The position numbers were made by a program, and so were the translations under genes. This document shows positions 56,092-64,000 of a stretch of 64,000 nt of DNA, in pieces; the first letter of the stretch is position 1, and every line of letters begins with the position of its first letter. Location: assembly GCF_000023025.1 (NCBI RefSeq), contig NC_012997.1, forward strand, positions 1,658,764 to 1,722,763. Reading direction: 5' to 3'. The notes beneath the pieces are model-generated. The model was not told the origin of the DNA. It searched no databases and saw only the letters and a list, made by a program, of their open reading frames with translations. Source of the stretch: Teredinibacter turnerae T7901 (GTDB taxonomy: Bacteria; Pseudomonadota; Gammaproteobacteria; Pseudomonadales; Cellvibrionaceae).

Positions 56092-57426
56092 ATGTCACTA
56101 GAGAGTAAAGTTGTCTGGAAAGAGGGGATGTTTCTTAATCCTCAGCATTTTCAGCAGCAGGAGCGGTACCTGGAGCGATATGTTCACGAGCGGTGCGCCG
56201 CCGCTGCGGAGTATGAGTGGGGTATGCAGCTCTTCGACATAGACCAGCAGTTACTTAAACTGGGGAAAATATCTGTCACTAAGGCCAAGGGTATATTTCC
56301 TGATGGAACGCCGTTCAATGCTCCAGATGTAGATGACGTTCCGCCGGTGCTGGATGTACCGGAGAACACGCTTAATGCGCGCGTTTACCTCTCGGTTCCG
56401 CTGCGCAGGCCCGGTGCGGTAGAGGTGCAAGCAGAAGATGGGTTGCAAGGTCTTGCCCGCTTTTTAAGCTGCGAGCACGAAGTCCGCGATGTAACGAAAG
56501 AAGGCGGAGATGCACACAAACTAAGCCTAGGCAAATTGCGGCTGAAGTTGTTGTTGGATTCAGATGATCGCAGCGGCTATGCATGTATTGGCGTACTTAA
56601 AATTTCCGAGATCCGTAACGATCGCGAGATAGTTCTCGATGACAAGCATATATTGAGCTGTCTTGATTGCCGTGCCTCGTCTAAATTAACCGGTTTTTTA
56701 ACGGAGGTTGTTGGGTTGCTAACCCAGCGGGCTCAAGCGATCGCCGGGCGACTTGCCGATACCGCGCGGGGTGGTACTGCAGAAGTTGCTGACTTTATGA
56801 TGTTACAGTTTTTAAACCGGATGGAGCCGTTCATGAAGCACCTGTCCCAGTTACAGGGTGTTCATCCCCTTCAGCTCTATCAGCACATCATTCAATTGGC
56901 CGGTGAAATTAGTACGTTTGCGAGCCCGACGAAACGCGCCGCCGAATACCCACCTTATTTACATCACGAGTTGCAGTCATCGTTTTTGCCAATAATGAAC
57001 TCGTTGCGTGCCAGTTTATCGATGGTGTATGAGCAAACTGCAGTTTCATTGCCCCTGGTGGAAAAAAAGTACGGTATCCGTGTTTCTGAAATTAATGATC
57101 GCACTCTAATAAGCACTGCTGTTTATGTATTGGCGGTGAGGGCCGATATCTCCGAGGAAGCCGTGCGCGCCCGCATTCCTGCGCAAATTAAGATCGGACC
57201 AGTGGAGCGAATCCGACAGCTGGTGAATGCGGCAATGCCCGGTATTCAGATAAAGCCGCTTCCTGTGGCTCCTCGCCAAATTCCTTTCCGCGCGGGTTAT
57301 ACCTATTTTCAATTAGAAAAACAGACACCACTATGGCGGGAATTGGCGTCCTCGGGCGGATTTGCACTGCATATAGGTGGTGAATTCCCTGGAATAGAGA
57401 TGGAATTCTGGGCCATTAGACAATAA
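56092..57426 (+). CDS. tssK: T6SS baseplate protein TssK
   Basis: Trimeric adaptor that connects the baseplate to the TssL/TssM membrane complex. The 444-residue protein begins VVWKEGMFLNPQHFQQQERYLERYVHERC, the TssK signature, and has HPLQLYQHIIQLAGEISTFA in the middle and the ending FALHIGGEFPGIEMEFWAIRQ. It is 15 bases after tssJ and 12 before tssL. Confidence 0.97.
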   Translation: MSLESKVVWKEGMFLNPQHFQQQERYLERYVHERCAAAAEYEWGMQLFDIDQQLLKLGKISVTKAKGIFPDGTPFNAPDVDDVPPVLDVPENTLNARVYLSVPLRRPGAVEVQAEDGLQGLARFLSCEHEVRDVTKEGGDAHKLSLGKLRLKLLLDSDDRSGYACIGVLKISEIRNDREIVLDDKHILSCLDCRASSKLTGFLTEVVGLLTQRAQAIAGRLADTARGGTAEVADFMMLQFLNRMEPFMKHLSQLQGVHPLQLYQHIIQLAGEISTFASPTKRAAEYPPYLHHELQSSFLPIMNSLRASLSMVYEQTAVSLPLVEKKYGIRVSEINDRTLISTAVYVLAVRADISEEAVRARIPAQIKIGPVERIRQLVNAAMPGIQIKPLPVAPRQIPFRAGYTYFQLEKQTPLWRELASSGGFALHIGGEFPGIEMEFWAIRQ

Positions 57427-57438
57427 ACAGGGCGAATT

Positions 57439-58347
57439 ATGTCTAACAACGATCGAACGGTTTTCAGGCAGCCAACTCCCGGCGGCGAACGGGGCGGTGA
57501 TCGAACCGTTATGCGTCCTCGCAGCTCGGCAGCCAGGCCGTCATCACGGGGTTCGCAGAGCGCTGCACCGCAACGTCATCAGCCGGCAACAGTCGCCAGC
57601 GATCCACACGCGGCGCAATTCGCAAATGGCCGGGGCCTCAACACCTTGGTGAGTCTGGCGGCAACGCTCCTTGCAGTGTATGAAAAAACCCGTCATTCAA
57701 TGACGCATGCGGATACCGCCGGATTGCATAAGCGTCTGTGTAATGAGATCCGCAATTTTGAGGTTAACGCTCGCGATGCGGGTATTCGTCAGGAGGTCGT
57801 TATTTCCGCGCGTTACGTGCTTTGCTCAATTCTGGACGAGGCGGTTCTCAATACACCCTGGGGCAGCGAAAGCGCTTGGGCACAGCGATCTCTGTTGTCG
57901 GTTTTTCACAATGAAACCTCAGGCGGAGAAAAGTTTTTCTTAATTTTGGATCGTGTGCGTCAGTCGCCTTCAGAAAATCTCGAGATGTTGGAGTTATTTT
58001 ATGTCTGCTTAAGTATGGGGTTTGAGGGCAAGTTTCGGTTGATGTCGCGCGGAAGAGACGGAATAGAGGAAATTCGCGACGACCTATTCTCAACGATTCG
58101 ACGATATCGCGGTGAATATGAGCGAGATCTCTCGACACATTGGCAAGGGCTGGGGCGTACCAAAAAAACCCTGGCAGAGTATCTCCCCGTATGGGTCGCA
58201 GTTGTTGTCGTGGGTGCAATATTGCTGTTCGGCTTCTCTGGTTTCCGTTATTGGCTTTATGAGCGCGCGACCCCCGTGGTTGAGCAGCTCAATGTCATCG
58301 CATTGCCGCCAGAATCCGCCGAGCCTGAGAATGGAACTTTACGTTAA
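57439..58347 (+). CDS. tssL: T6SS inner membrane protein TssL (DotU family)
   Basis: Inner membrane protein that binds TssM and TssK. The 302-residue protein has an unusual basic, disordered N-terminus with two copies of DRTV followed by a hydrophobic residue and Arg (Thr7 and Thr23). The DotU domain follows (NTLVSLAATLLAVYEK, ARYVLCSILDEAVLNTPWGSESAWAQRSLLSVFHNETSGGEKFF, LELFYVCLSMGFEGKFRL, YRGEYERDLSTHWQG). A single transmembrane segment is near 250-266 (LPVWVAVVVVGAILLFG). No OmpA-like domain is fused. Agrobacterium TssL is phosphorylated on an N-terminal threonine by PpkA and then binds Fha (established), so the DRTV motifs are candidate sites. Confidence 0.95.
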   Translation: MSNNDRTVFRQPTPGGERGGDRTVMRPRSSAARPSSRGSQSAAPQRHQPATVASDPHAAQFANGRGLNTLVSLAATLLAVYEKTRHSMTHADTAGLHKRLCNEIRNFEVNARDAGIRQEVVISARYVLCSILDEAVLNTPWGSESAWAQRSLLSVFHNETSGGEKFFLILDRVRQSPSENLEMLELFYVCLSMGFEGKFRLMSRGRDGIEEIRDDLFSTIRRYRGEYERDLSTHWQGLGRTKKTLAEYLPVWVAVVVVGAILLFGFSGFRYWLYERATPVVEQLNVIALPPESAEPENGTLR

Positions 58348-58401
58348 TCCTGAGCTGGACCCGCGTTAATCATTGCCATAGGGACATCGACAGTAAATTT
58401 T

Positions 58402-61400
58402 ATGAAAAAACTTAAAGCATTTTTCACCAATCCGCACGTTATTATCGGGTTGGCGTTTATTTTTGTGGGATTACTTATTTGGTTTGCCGGGCCGCACACC
58501 AAATTCGGTGACGACAATACTGCGCCACTTGCCAGTACAACGTCGCGTCTGATCTGTCTGATAGTGTTATTGGCGATTTGGGGAGCCAACAACTTGCGCT
58601 CCCAGTGGCTGACGCGAAAAAATAACGACAGTCTTGTTGACGATATTACAAAAAATCAAAAAGAAGCCCCCAAGGGGGTATCCCCTCAAGTCACGGAAGA
58701 AGTTCAGCAAATCAATGCCCGTTTCACCGAAGCGTTAACCACACTAAAAAAGCTGAAATTTGGCGGCGGTGGCAAAAAAGCGCTGTACGAATTGCCTTGG
58801 TACATCATCGTGGGTCCGCCAGGTTCGGGTAAAACCACCGCCCTGGTAAACTCCGGGCTGGATTTTCCGTTAGCCGAAAAGTTTGGCAAGGGCGCGTTGC
58901 AGGGGGTAGGCGGTACCCGAAATTGCGACTGGTGGTTCACCAATGATGCGGTGCTTATTGATACCGCAGGACGATACACAACGCAGGACAGTCATCGCGT
59001 TGCAGACGGAGGCGCCTGGGAAGGCTTTCTAAGTCTGCTGAAGAAAAATCGCCGTCGCCGCCCTATTAATGGTGCCGTCGTTGCGATTAGCCTTCAGGAT
59101 CTGCTGATGCAGAGTGAGGACGAGCGCGCACAAAATGCAAAAGTCATTCGTGCACGTCTTGATGAACTGATGGAAAAGCTTCAAATCCGATTTCCTATTT
59201 ATCTGATGTTCACTAAAACCGATCTGGTATCTGGTTTTTCAGAGTTTTTCGAAGACCTTAATCGGGACGATAGAGATCAAGTGTGGGGGTTATCGCTTCC
59301 CAACGCCCCAAAGGCGAACCAAAGCCCGGATTTTAATTTTTTAGAGGAACAGATGGGGAGCCTGATTAGTCGGCTCTATGATCGCGTGCTCTGGCGTATG
59401 CATCAGGAGCGAGACCCAAAACGCCGGGGGGCTATTTATGGGTTCCCGCAACAAATGGAGAATCTGCAGGCAATTGTTACAGGTTTTGTACAGCAGGCGT
59501 TCGCAGAAAATCGTTATCAGTTTCAGCCGTATTTGCGCGGCGTTTATTTTTCCAGCGGTACCCAAGACGGAACACCCATAGATCGATTAATGTCATCCGT
59601 TTCCGCTAACTTCGGCTTCCCTCGTGACGTGGCTCATTTGGCAACACAGCAGGGTAAAAGCTTTTTCCTTTCCCGCTTGTTTCTGGATGTGATTTTTCCG
59701 GAATCGGAATTGGTTGGCTCCAATGTTCGCTACGAGCGGTTCATTCGCTGGGCTCAGCGCGCAACCTACGCGGCCTTGGCTCTCGTTACCCTCGGTACAG
59801 GGTTGATTTGGAGCGGTGCACTCACTCGGCAAACAATGTCAATGGGGGAAGTTCAGCAGCATGTGGACGAATACACCCAAGAGCGCGAAAAAGTCAAAGA
59901 TTGGAACAAGGATTTACGTGTTGTACTGCCCCCGCTGAATGCGCTATTTCAGGCAAGCCGCGTTTACGATCAAGAGGCGCATCCCTGGTTGAGCGGAATG
60001 GGTTTGTATGATAATCGGGTAGATGCGCAAGCGGATGCCGCCTATAAAGAACAGCTGAAGGCGTTGCTGCTGCCTCGTTTAATTGATGCACTTGAGCGGT
60101 CGCTTAAGCAGGGCTACGAAGGCGGCGATCTTTATAATACATTTCGTATTTACATGATGTTTGGCAAGGTAGATCGTTTAGAACCCACTTTGGTCGAGCA
60201 GTGGTTTAATGACGAGTGGGAAGTTGCCTTGGAAGGGGAAGCAACTCGCCGACAGGAATTGAAACTGCATTTGGAAAACCTGTTGGCACTGTCTCTCGCA
60301 CCTTTAGAATTGAACCCTCGGATAGTACGGGATACGCGGACGACGTTGCTGCGTGTTCCTGTTGCGCAACGGATATATCAACGGGTTAAAAATAACGCCG
60401 AATACAATTATCCCGTGGATATGCTCAATGAGTTTGGTGAGTCAGTTCGTGAAAATTTCCAGTTGGAGGGCAAAGATCTCTCTATGTCTGCCCTCTATAC
60501 CATAGATACCTACGAACGTTTGGATCTATCTGAGGGCGCGTCGTTAATTGGCGATGTGGAAAACGAACGCTGGTTGCTGGCAGACGATAAGGACGAGAGG
60601 GTGGATTTTGTTGGCGAAGATCTTGAAGAAATCAGTGAAGATGTTAAAGAGCTTTATCTAGCAGATTACGCAGCAAACTGGTCGCGTTTACTGCGAAACT
60701 TAGAGGTGAAAAACTACACCAGTATCAATCAGCTAAACGACGGGCTCATGGTTTTTTCTGACGCTATTTATTCGCCGTTAAAAGCCATTTTGCAGGTCGG
60801 TAAAGAGCATACGCAATTGACTATGCCGCTGGTCCAGGACGTAACTGCGCAAGAAGATAGTAATAGTAAAAGTCGACTGTCTCGCGCTAAGCGGCTCGCA
60901 GCTGCAAATATCGAAACTACCAGGGTCGACAAACAGTTTAGCGAACTCCACGCGATGTTACGTGAGTCGCGCAGCGGTTTGGCGCCGGTGGATGGTGTGA
61001 TGCAAAAGCTGCAGCAATTGCAGGAATTTGTCGCTGAGATTTCTATGTCTCCCGATCCCGGTAAAAAGTCGTTCGACGTTGCGAAAGCACGATTCCAAGG
61101 CGGCGGCGGAAATCCGATTACCTCGCTGCGCAGCTACGCGCAAACACAACCTGAGCCAATAGAGCGCTGGCTAACAAGCCTGGCGGATGAAACATGGCGA
61201 CTGGTGTTAGCCAACGCGCGTCAGTACGTGAACGTGGAATGGCGGGCGCAGGTTTACAACCCTTATCGGCAAGGTTTGTCCGGGCGTTACCCGTTGGCAG
61301 GTAACAGTCGCGATGAAATGGCAATGTACGATTTCTCCGCTTTTTTTAAACCCTCTGGAACATTGGATGTGTTTTATCAACAGTATATTTCGCCGTTTGT

Positions 61401-61935
61401 CGATTCGCGAAATAATCTGGCAAATCGCGTTGTTGATAAATACAGTATTGGGTTTAATCGCACCACCATGAACCAAATACAAAAAGGTTTAACGATTAAA
61501 AACATTTTGTTCAGGGCGAACCCGGAGGCTCCCAGTATCCAGTTGGAATTGCGGCCCTACAAAATGGACGAGCGTCACGCGCGTTTTACCCTTGAACTTG
61601 GAGATGAACGGTTGGTATACAATCACGGCCCCAAATTCTGGAAAGATGTTTCCTGGTCGGGTACCGGCGATAACAACCGAATTCGGGTTATTTTCCAGGA
61701 CTTGAACGATAGAACGGTTGACCAGTCATACGGTGGCCCCTGGTCCTGGTTCCGTCTGCTAGATGCATCCAGCGTCACTCAGACAAACCAGGCCAACGTT
61801 TATAACGTAGCGTTTAAAGTGGTTGCTGCCAACGGGGAAGAGCACAGCATTTTATATCAGGCGAAAACCAAAAGTATTCACAACTCGATGGATCGCTCCT
61901 GGTTGACATCGCTCAGTTTGGCGGAGTCACTTTAA
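58402..61935 (+). CDS. tssM: T6SS membrane complex protein TssM (IcmF family)
   Basis: Spans the inner membrane and periplasm and binds TssJ. The 1177-residue protein has two N-terminal membrane segments (about 13-30 and 49-62), a cytoplasmic NTPase-like domain with Walker A GPPGSGKT at 138-145 and DTAGRYTTQDS, the IcmF-related region (FPQQMENLQAIVTGFVQQAF, FRPYLRGVYFSSGTQDGTPIDRLM-like), a third membrane segment (about 452-470, YAALALVTLGTGLIWSGAL), and a long periplasmic part. The final LLDASSVTQTNQANVYNVAFKV resembles the TssJ-binding end. It shares one base with the tagF start. Confidence 0.95.
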   Translation: MKKLKAFFTNPHVIIGLAFIFVGLLIWFAGPHTKFGDDNTAPLASTTSRLICLIVLLAIWGANNLRSQWLTRKNNDSLVDDITKNQKEAPKGVSPQVTEEVQQINARFTEALTTLKKLKFGGGGKKALYELPWYIIVGPPGSGKTTALVNSGLDFPLAEKFGKGALQGVGGTRNCDWWFTNDAVLIDTAGRYTTQDSHRVADGGAWEGFLSLLKKNRRRRPINGAVVAISLQDLLMQSEDERAQNAKVIRARLDELMEKLQIRFPIYLMFTKTDLVSGFSEFFEDLNRDDRDQVWGLSLPNAPKANQSPDFNFLEEQMGSLISRLYDRVLWRMHQERDPKRRGAIYGFPQQMENLQAIVTGFVQQAFAENRYQFQPYLRGVYFSSGTQDGTPIDRLMSSVSANFGFPRDVAHLATQQGKSFFLSRLFLDVIFPESELVGSNVRYERFIRWAQRATYAALALVTLGTGLIWSGALTRQTMSMGEVQQHVDEYTQEREKVKDWNKDLRVVLPPLNALFQASRVYDQEAHPWLSGMGLYDNRVDAQADAAYKEQLKALLLPRLIDALERSLKQGYEGGDLYNTFRIYMMFGKVDRLEPTLVEQWFNDEWEVALEGEATRRQELKLHLENLLALSLAPLELNPRIVRDTRTTLLRVPVAQRIYQRVKNNAEYNYPVDMLNEFGESVRENFQLEGKDLSMSALYTIDTYERLDLSEGASLIGDVENERWLLADDKDERVDFVGEDLEEISEDVKELYLADYAANWSRLLRNLEVKNYTSINQLNDGLMVFSDAIYSPLKAILQVGKEHTQLTMPLVQDVTAQEDSNSKSRLSRAKRLAAANIETTRVDKQFSELHAMLRESRSGLAPVDGVMQKLQQLQEFVAEISMSPDPGKKSFDVAKARFQGGGGNPITSLRSYAQTQPEPIERWLTSLADETWRLVLANARQYVNVEWRAQVYNPYRQGLSGRYPLAGNSRDEMAMYDFSAFFKPSGTLDVFYQQYISPFVDSRNNLANRVVDKYSIGFNRTTMNQIQKGLTIKNILFRANPEAPSIQLELRPYKMDERHARFTLELGDERLVYNHGPKFWKDVSWSGTGDNNRIRVIFQDLNDRTVDQSYGGPWSWFRLLDASSVTQTNQANVYNVAFKVVAANGEEHSILYQAKTKSIHNSMDRSWLTSLSLAESL

Positions 61936-62699
61936 TGTCTGTCGGTGCAGCGGGTTTTTTTGGCAAGCTACCCACGCACGGTGATTTTATATCGCGGGAT
62001 CTTCCCTCCCATTTTATCGATATTTGGGACAACTGGTTGCAGCTGTTCGTATCCACCACACAGGGCCAGCTCGGCGAGGAGTGGTTGGACATCTATCTGA
62101 CGAGCCCGATTTGGCGATTTGTTTTCAGTGAGGGTGTTGTCGATGAACACGTGTGGGCAGGCGTTATGTTGCCAAGCGTGGATAAAGTCGGACGCTACTT
62201 TCCGTTTTCCATCGTCGCGCCGCTGGCTGGTTCGGCAAATGGTTTGGAGCTGCTCACGGAACACCAGGCATGGTTTGAAGAAATAGAGGATATCGCTCTG
62301 CAAGCCTTAGATGGGCAGTACGACCTGGACAGCCTGCTCGATGCAATAAATATGGTCGCGGATATCCAGTCTTCGGCCTATGAAAAAGATCCCTCGGTGC
62401 TGGGTGGTGGGGCTCCCACATCGCCTTTACTGGTTCGAACGGCATCGCCGACTCAGGGGCTTCAGGCGGCGATGCCTGCGCTCTTGGATGCGGCACTTAA
62501 AAACAGTTACGCGAGCTACAGTGCTTGGGCGACATTGGGCTCAGATTATGTCGAGCCATGTATCTTTGTTGCCCGTGGCCTGCCGACCACCAGCGGTGCG
62601 AGCAGCTTGCTTGAAGGGCGATGGGACGAGTGGGGGTGGCCCGAGCCATACCTGCTTCTGACGCAGCCGGATCAACCGGAAGATTCCGAGAATGAGTGA
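61935..62699 (+). CDS. tagF: T6SS-associated protein TagF (ImpM)
   Basis: TagF acts as a post-translational repressor of T6SS in Pseudomonas, through the Fha protein. The 254-residue protein has the signature GFFGKLPTHGDFISRDLPSHFIDIWDNWLQLFVSTTQ, then YLTSPIWRFVFSEGVVDEHVWAGVMLPSVDKVGRYFPFSIVAPL. It lacks a fused PppA domain, unlike some homologues. Its ATG overlaps the tssM stop (TAATG), and its end overlaps the pppA start by eight bases. Confidence 0.93.
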   Translation: MSVGAAGFFGKLPTHGDFISRDLPSHFIDIWDNWLQLFVSTTQGQLGEEWLDIYLTSPIWRFVFSEGVVDEHVWAGVMLPSVDKVGRYFPFSIVAPLAGSANGLELLTEHQAWFEEIEDIALQALDGQYDLDSLLDAINMVADIQSSAYEKDPSVLGGGAPTSPLLVRTASPTQGLQAAMPALLDAALKNSYASYSAWATLGSDYVEPCIFVARGLPTTSGASSLLEGRWDEWGWPEPYLLLTQPDQPEDSENE

Positions 62700-63441
62700 T
62701 ACAGAGTTTCGCCCCATAGATTGGCGCAGCGCGTGCGAGACCGATGTGGGGACCGTAAGAGAGGTCAACGAGGATGCCATCTTGTTACGCCCAGATATTC
62801 ATTTATGGGCAGTGGCCGATGGTATGGGTGGCCATTCTGTTGGTGATATTGCCTCGCAAACTGTGGTCGCAGCGCTGGAGTCCATTGACGGTGCCGATTT
62901 ACTAAGTGAATTTGTTGATCAGGTCGACGATGCGCTGATAAAAGCGAACAGTGAGATCATTGCATATTCCGAAAATTACCTGAACAGTGCCCCGATGGGT
63001 ACAACGGTAGTTTCCTTAATTACCCGTGGCCGCGTTGGCGTTTGCCTCTGGGTTGGGGATTCAAGGTTATACCGGTTACGTGGCGGTGAGCTGTCGCAGT
63101 TAAGTCGTGATCACAGCCAGGTGGAAGAGCTTGTTCAAATGGGGGTGATCACGCCTGAACAGGCGATTGATCACCCGGATAGTCATGTTATAACGCGGGC
63201 TGTGGGCGGTGAAACGGACGTCTATGTGGATATAAATCTCTTCAGCGTCCAAATCGGCGACACGTTTTTACTGTGCAGCGATGGCCTATATAACGCTGTA
63301 GAAATCGAAGATATCGCCGATTGTCTGGCGGTGCGCGAGCCTGATGACGCCAGTGCTGAACTAATGCGGCGGGCACTGGGTAATCATGCCAAAGATAATG
63401 TTTCACTGGTTGTGGTTCGAGGTGAGGCGGGGAACTGTTAA
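62692..63441 (+). CDS. pppA: T6SS serine/threonine phosphatase PppA (PP2C family)
   Basis: PP2C phosphatase that reverses PpkA-dependent phosphorylation. The 249-residue protein shows the metal-binding motifs: REVNEDAI, ADGMGGHSVGDIASQ, GTTVVSLI, GDSRLYRLRGGELSQLSRDHS, CSDGLYNAVE and KDNVSLVVV. It overlaps tagF by eight bases and precedes ppkA by six. Confidence 0.94.
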   Translation: MSDTEFRPIDWRSACETDVGTVREVNEDAILLRPDIHLWAVADGMGGHSVGDIASQTVVAALESIDGADLLSEFVDQVDDALIKANSEIIAYSENYLNSAPMGTTVVSLITRGRVGVCLWVGDSRLYRLRGGELSQLSRDHSQVEELVQMGVITPEQAIDHPDSHVITRAVGGETDVYVDINLFSVQIGDTFLLCSDGLYNAVEIEDIADCLAVREPDDASAELMRRALGNHAKDNVSLVVVRGEAGNC

Positions 63442-63447
63442 CAGGTT

Positions 63448-64000
63448 ATGGATAATCAAGACAATAAGGACAGCAAAACCCCGGCAACGAGCCCGGGGAA
63501 AAAACCTTTGGAAGCGCCATCCGACGCGACGGTAATAAAGCGAGCTGAGCCAAGCCGTGCGCCCGCACAGGAGGGCGACGATAAAACCCGTATTGCTAAA
63601 AATGTGCGCCAACAGAAGCACATTAATGCCGCGCTGCAAAAGAAAACGACTCCACAGGCGCCTCCGGCGGATAAGACGCGTTTACAGTCGCGCCGGCCTG
63701 CGGTGAATATTGAACCTAAAAAAGCAGCACCGAGTGATAAAACCAGTATCCGCTCCTCCGGCCCGCAGGCGCAGGGCGATAAAACACAATTTAATCCGCG
63801 TGCTCGTGCTACGGGTCAAATGCAGGCCAAACCAGCCCGTTCGCGAGCAGAAGGTGGACGCGCATTGGAGCCGGGCCAGCCTGCAAAAAAGGCATCTGGC
63901 GGTGCGGTACCTACACTAAAAAACCGGTTTATCTTTGAAGAAATGCTTGGTGCTGGCGGCATGGGGATGGTGTATAAAGCCAAAGACATGCTTAAAGTCG
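63448..64000 (+). CDS. ppkA: T6SS serine/threonine protein kinase PpkA, N-terminal part (cut by window end)
   Basis: Eukaryotic-type kinase of the threonine phosphorylation pathway of T6SS. Only about 184 residues are in the window. Residues 1-157 are a disordered, basic and Pro/Gln-rich leader that holds five motifs of the form D-(K/A)-T-x-hydrophobic, at Thr28, Thr47, Thr77, Thr99 and Thr113. The kinase domain begins at NRFIFEEMLGAGGMGMVYKAKD with the glycine-rich loop at 168-176. The catalytic part lies beyond the edge. The long N-terminal leader before the kinase domain is unusual. ATG 63448 is 6 bases after pppA. Identity as a T6SS kinase rests on context as well as motifs. Confidence 0.9.
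   Translation, partial: MDNQDNKDSKTPATSPGKKPLEAPSDATVIKRAEPSRAPAQEGDDKTRIAKNVRQQKHINAALQKKTTPQAPPADKTRLQSRRPAVNIEPKKAAPSDKTSIRSSGPQAQGDKTQFNPRARATGQMQAKPARSRAEGGRALEPGQPAKKASGGAVPTLKNRFIFEEMLGAGGMGMVYKAKDMLKV

Overview
The window looks like the chromosome of a marine-type gammaproteobacterium, most likely in or near the Cellvibrionales (Teredinibacter/Saccharophagus-like). This placement is inferred from gene content: FabY-type ketoacyl synthase, the split class II ribonucleotide reductase NrdJa/NrdJb, YccA next to TusDCB, FadBA, and the order tig-clpP-clpX-lon-hupB-ppiD. Base composition looks moderate (roughly half GC). No rRNA, CRISPR array, insertion sequence or prophage was seen.

The left part (1-30136) is mostly housekeeping. 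It holds the 5' part of speA, a short HPF-type ribosome hibernation factor, a TIGR01777 nucleotide-sugar epimerase-like gene behind a 13-bp tandem repeat array, and an Hsp20 gene with a heat-shock-like promoter and a ROSE-like leader. A methyltransferase gene follows that starts inside the Hsp20 terminator. Next come a GlxA/AraC regulator divergent from fabY, an XRE-cupin regulator, fadBA, tRNA-Leu(UAG), and the proteostasis block tig, clpP, clpX, lon, hupB, ppiD. Then come murI, rmuC and a DUF2489 gene, and on the minus strand trmA-tusB-tusC-tusD, yccA and nrdJb-nrdJa.

The right part (30820-64000) is one large type VI secretion (T6SS) locus in several transcription units. A plus-strand islet encodes Hcp, VgrG, a DUF6484 protein, a DUF2169 protein, a PAAR-like DUF4150 protein and a TIGR02270 repeat protein, and contains no recognisable effector. 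A minus-strand operon of four exported proteins (three TPR proteins and one small one) lies next to it. A minus-strand structural set follows in transcription order tssA-tssB-tssC-(gap)-tssC2-tssE-tssF-tssG-clpV. Divergently, a plus-strand set runs tagH(Fha)-tssJ-tssK-tssL-tssM-tagF-pppA-ppkA, the last gene cut by the window end. The layout resembles the imp type of T6SS, including an impD-like second TssC but without an impE/tagJ gene.

The T6SS parts fit a standard machine: TssJLM membrane complex, TssKFGE baseplate, TssBC sheath on an Hcp tube, VgrG/PAAR tip and ClpV recycling. Kinase, phosphatase, FHA protein and TagF provide post-translational control. The most interesting observation is a shared Asp-Lys/Arg-Thr motif, repeated five times in the kinase N-terminus and twice in the TssL N-terminus, which could be the phosphothreonine ligand of the FHA protein. 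The TPR operon and the tandem sheath paralogues are the other main points of interest.
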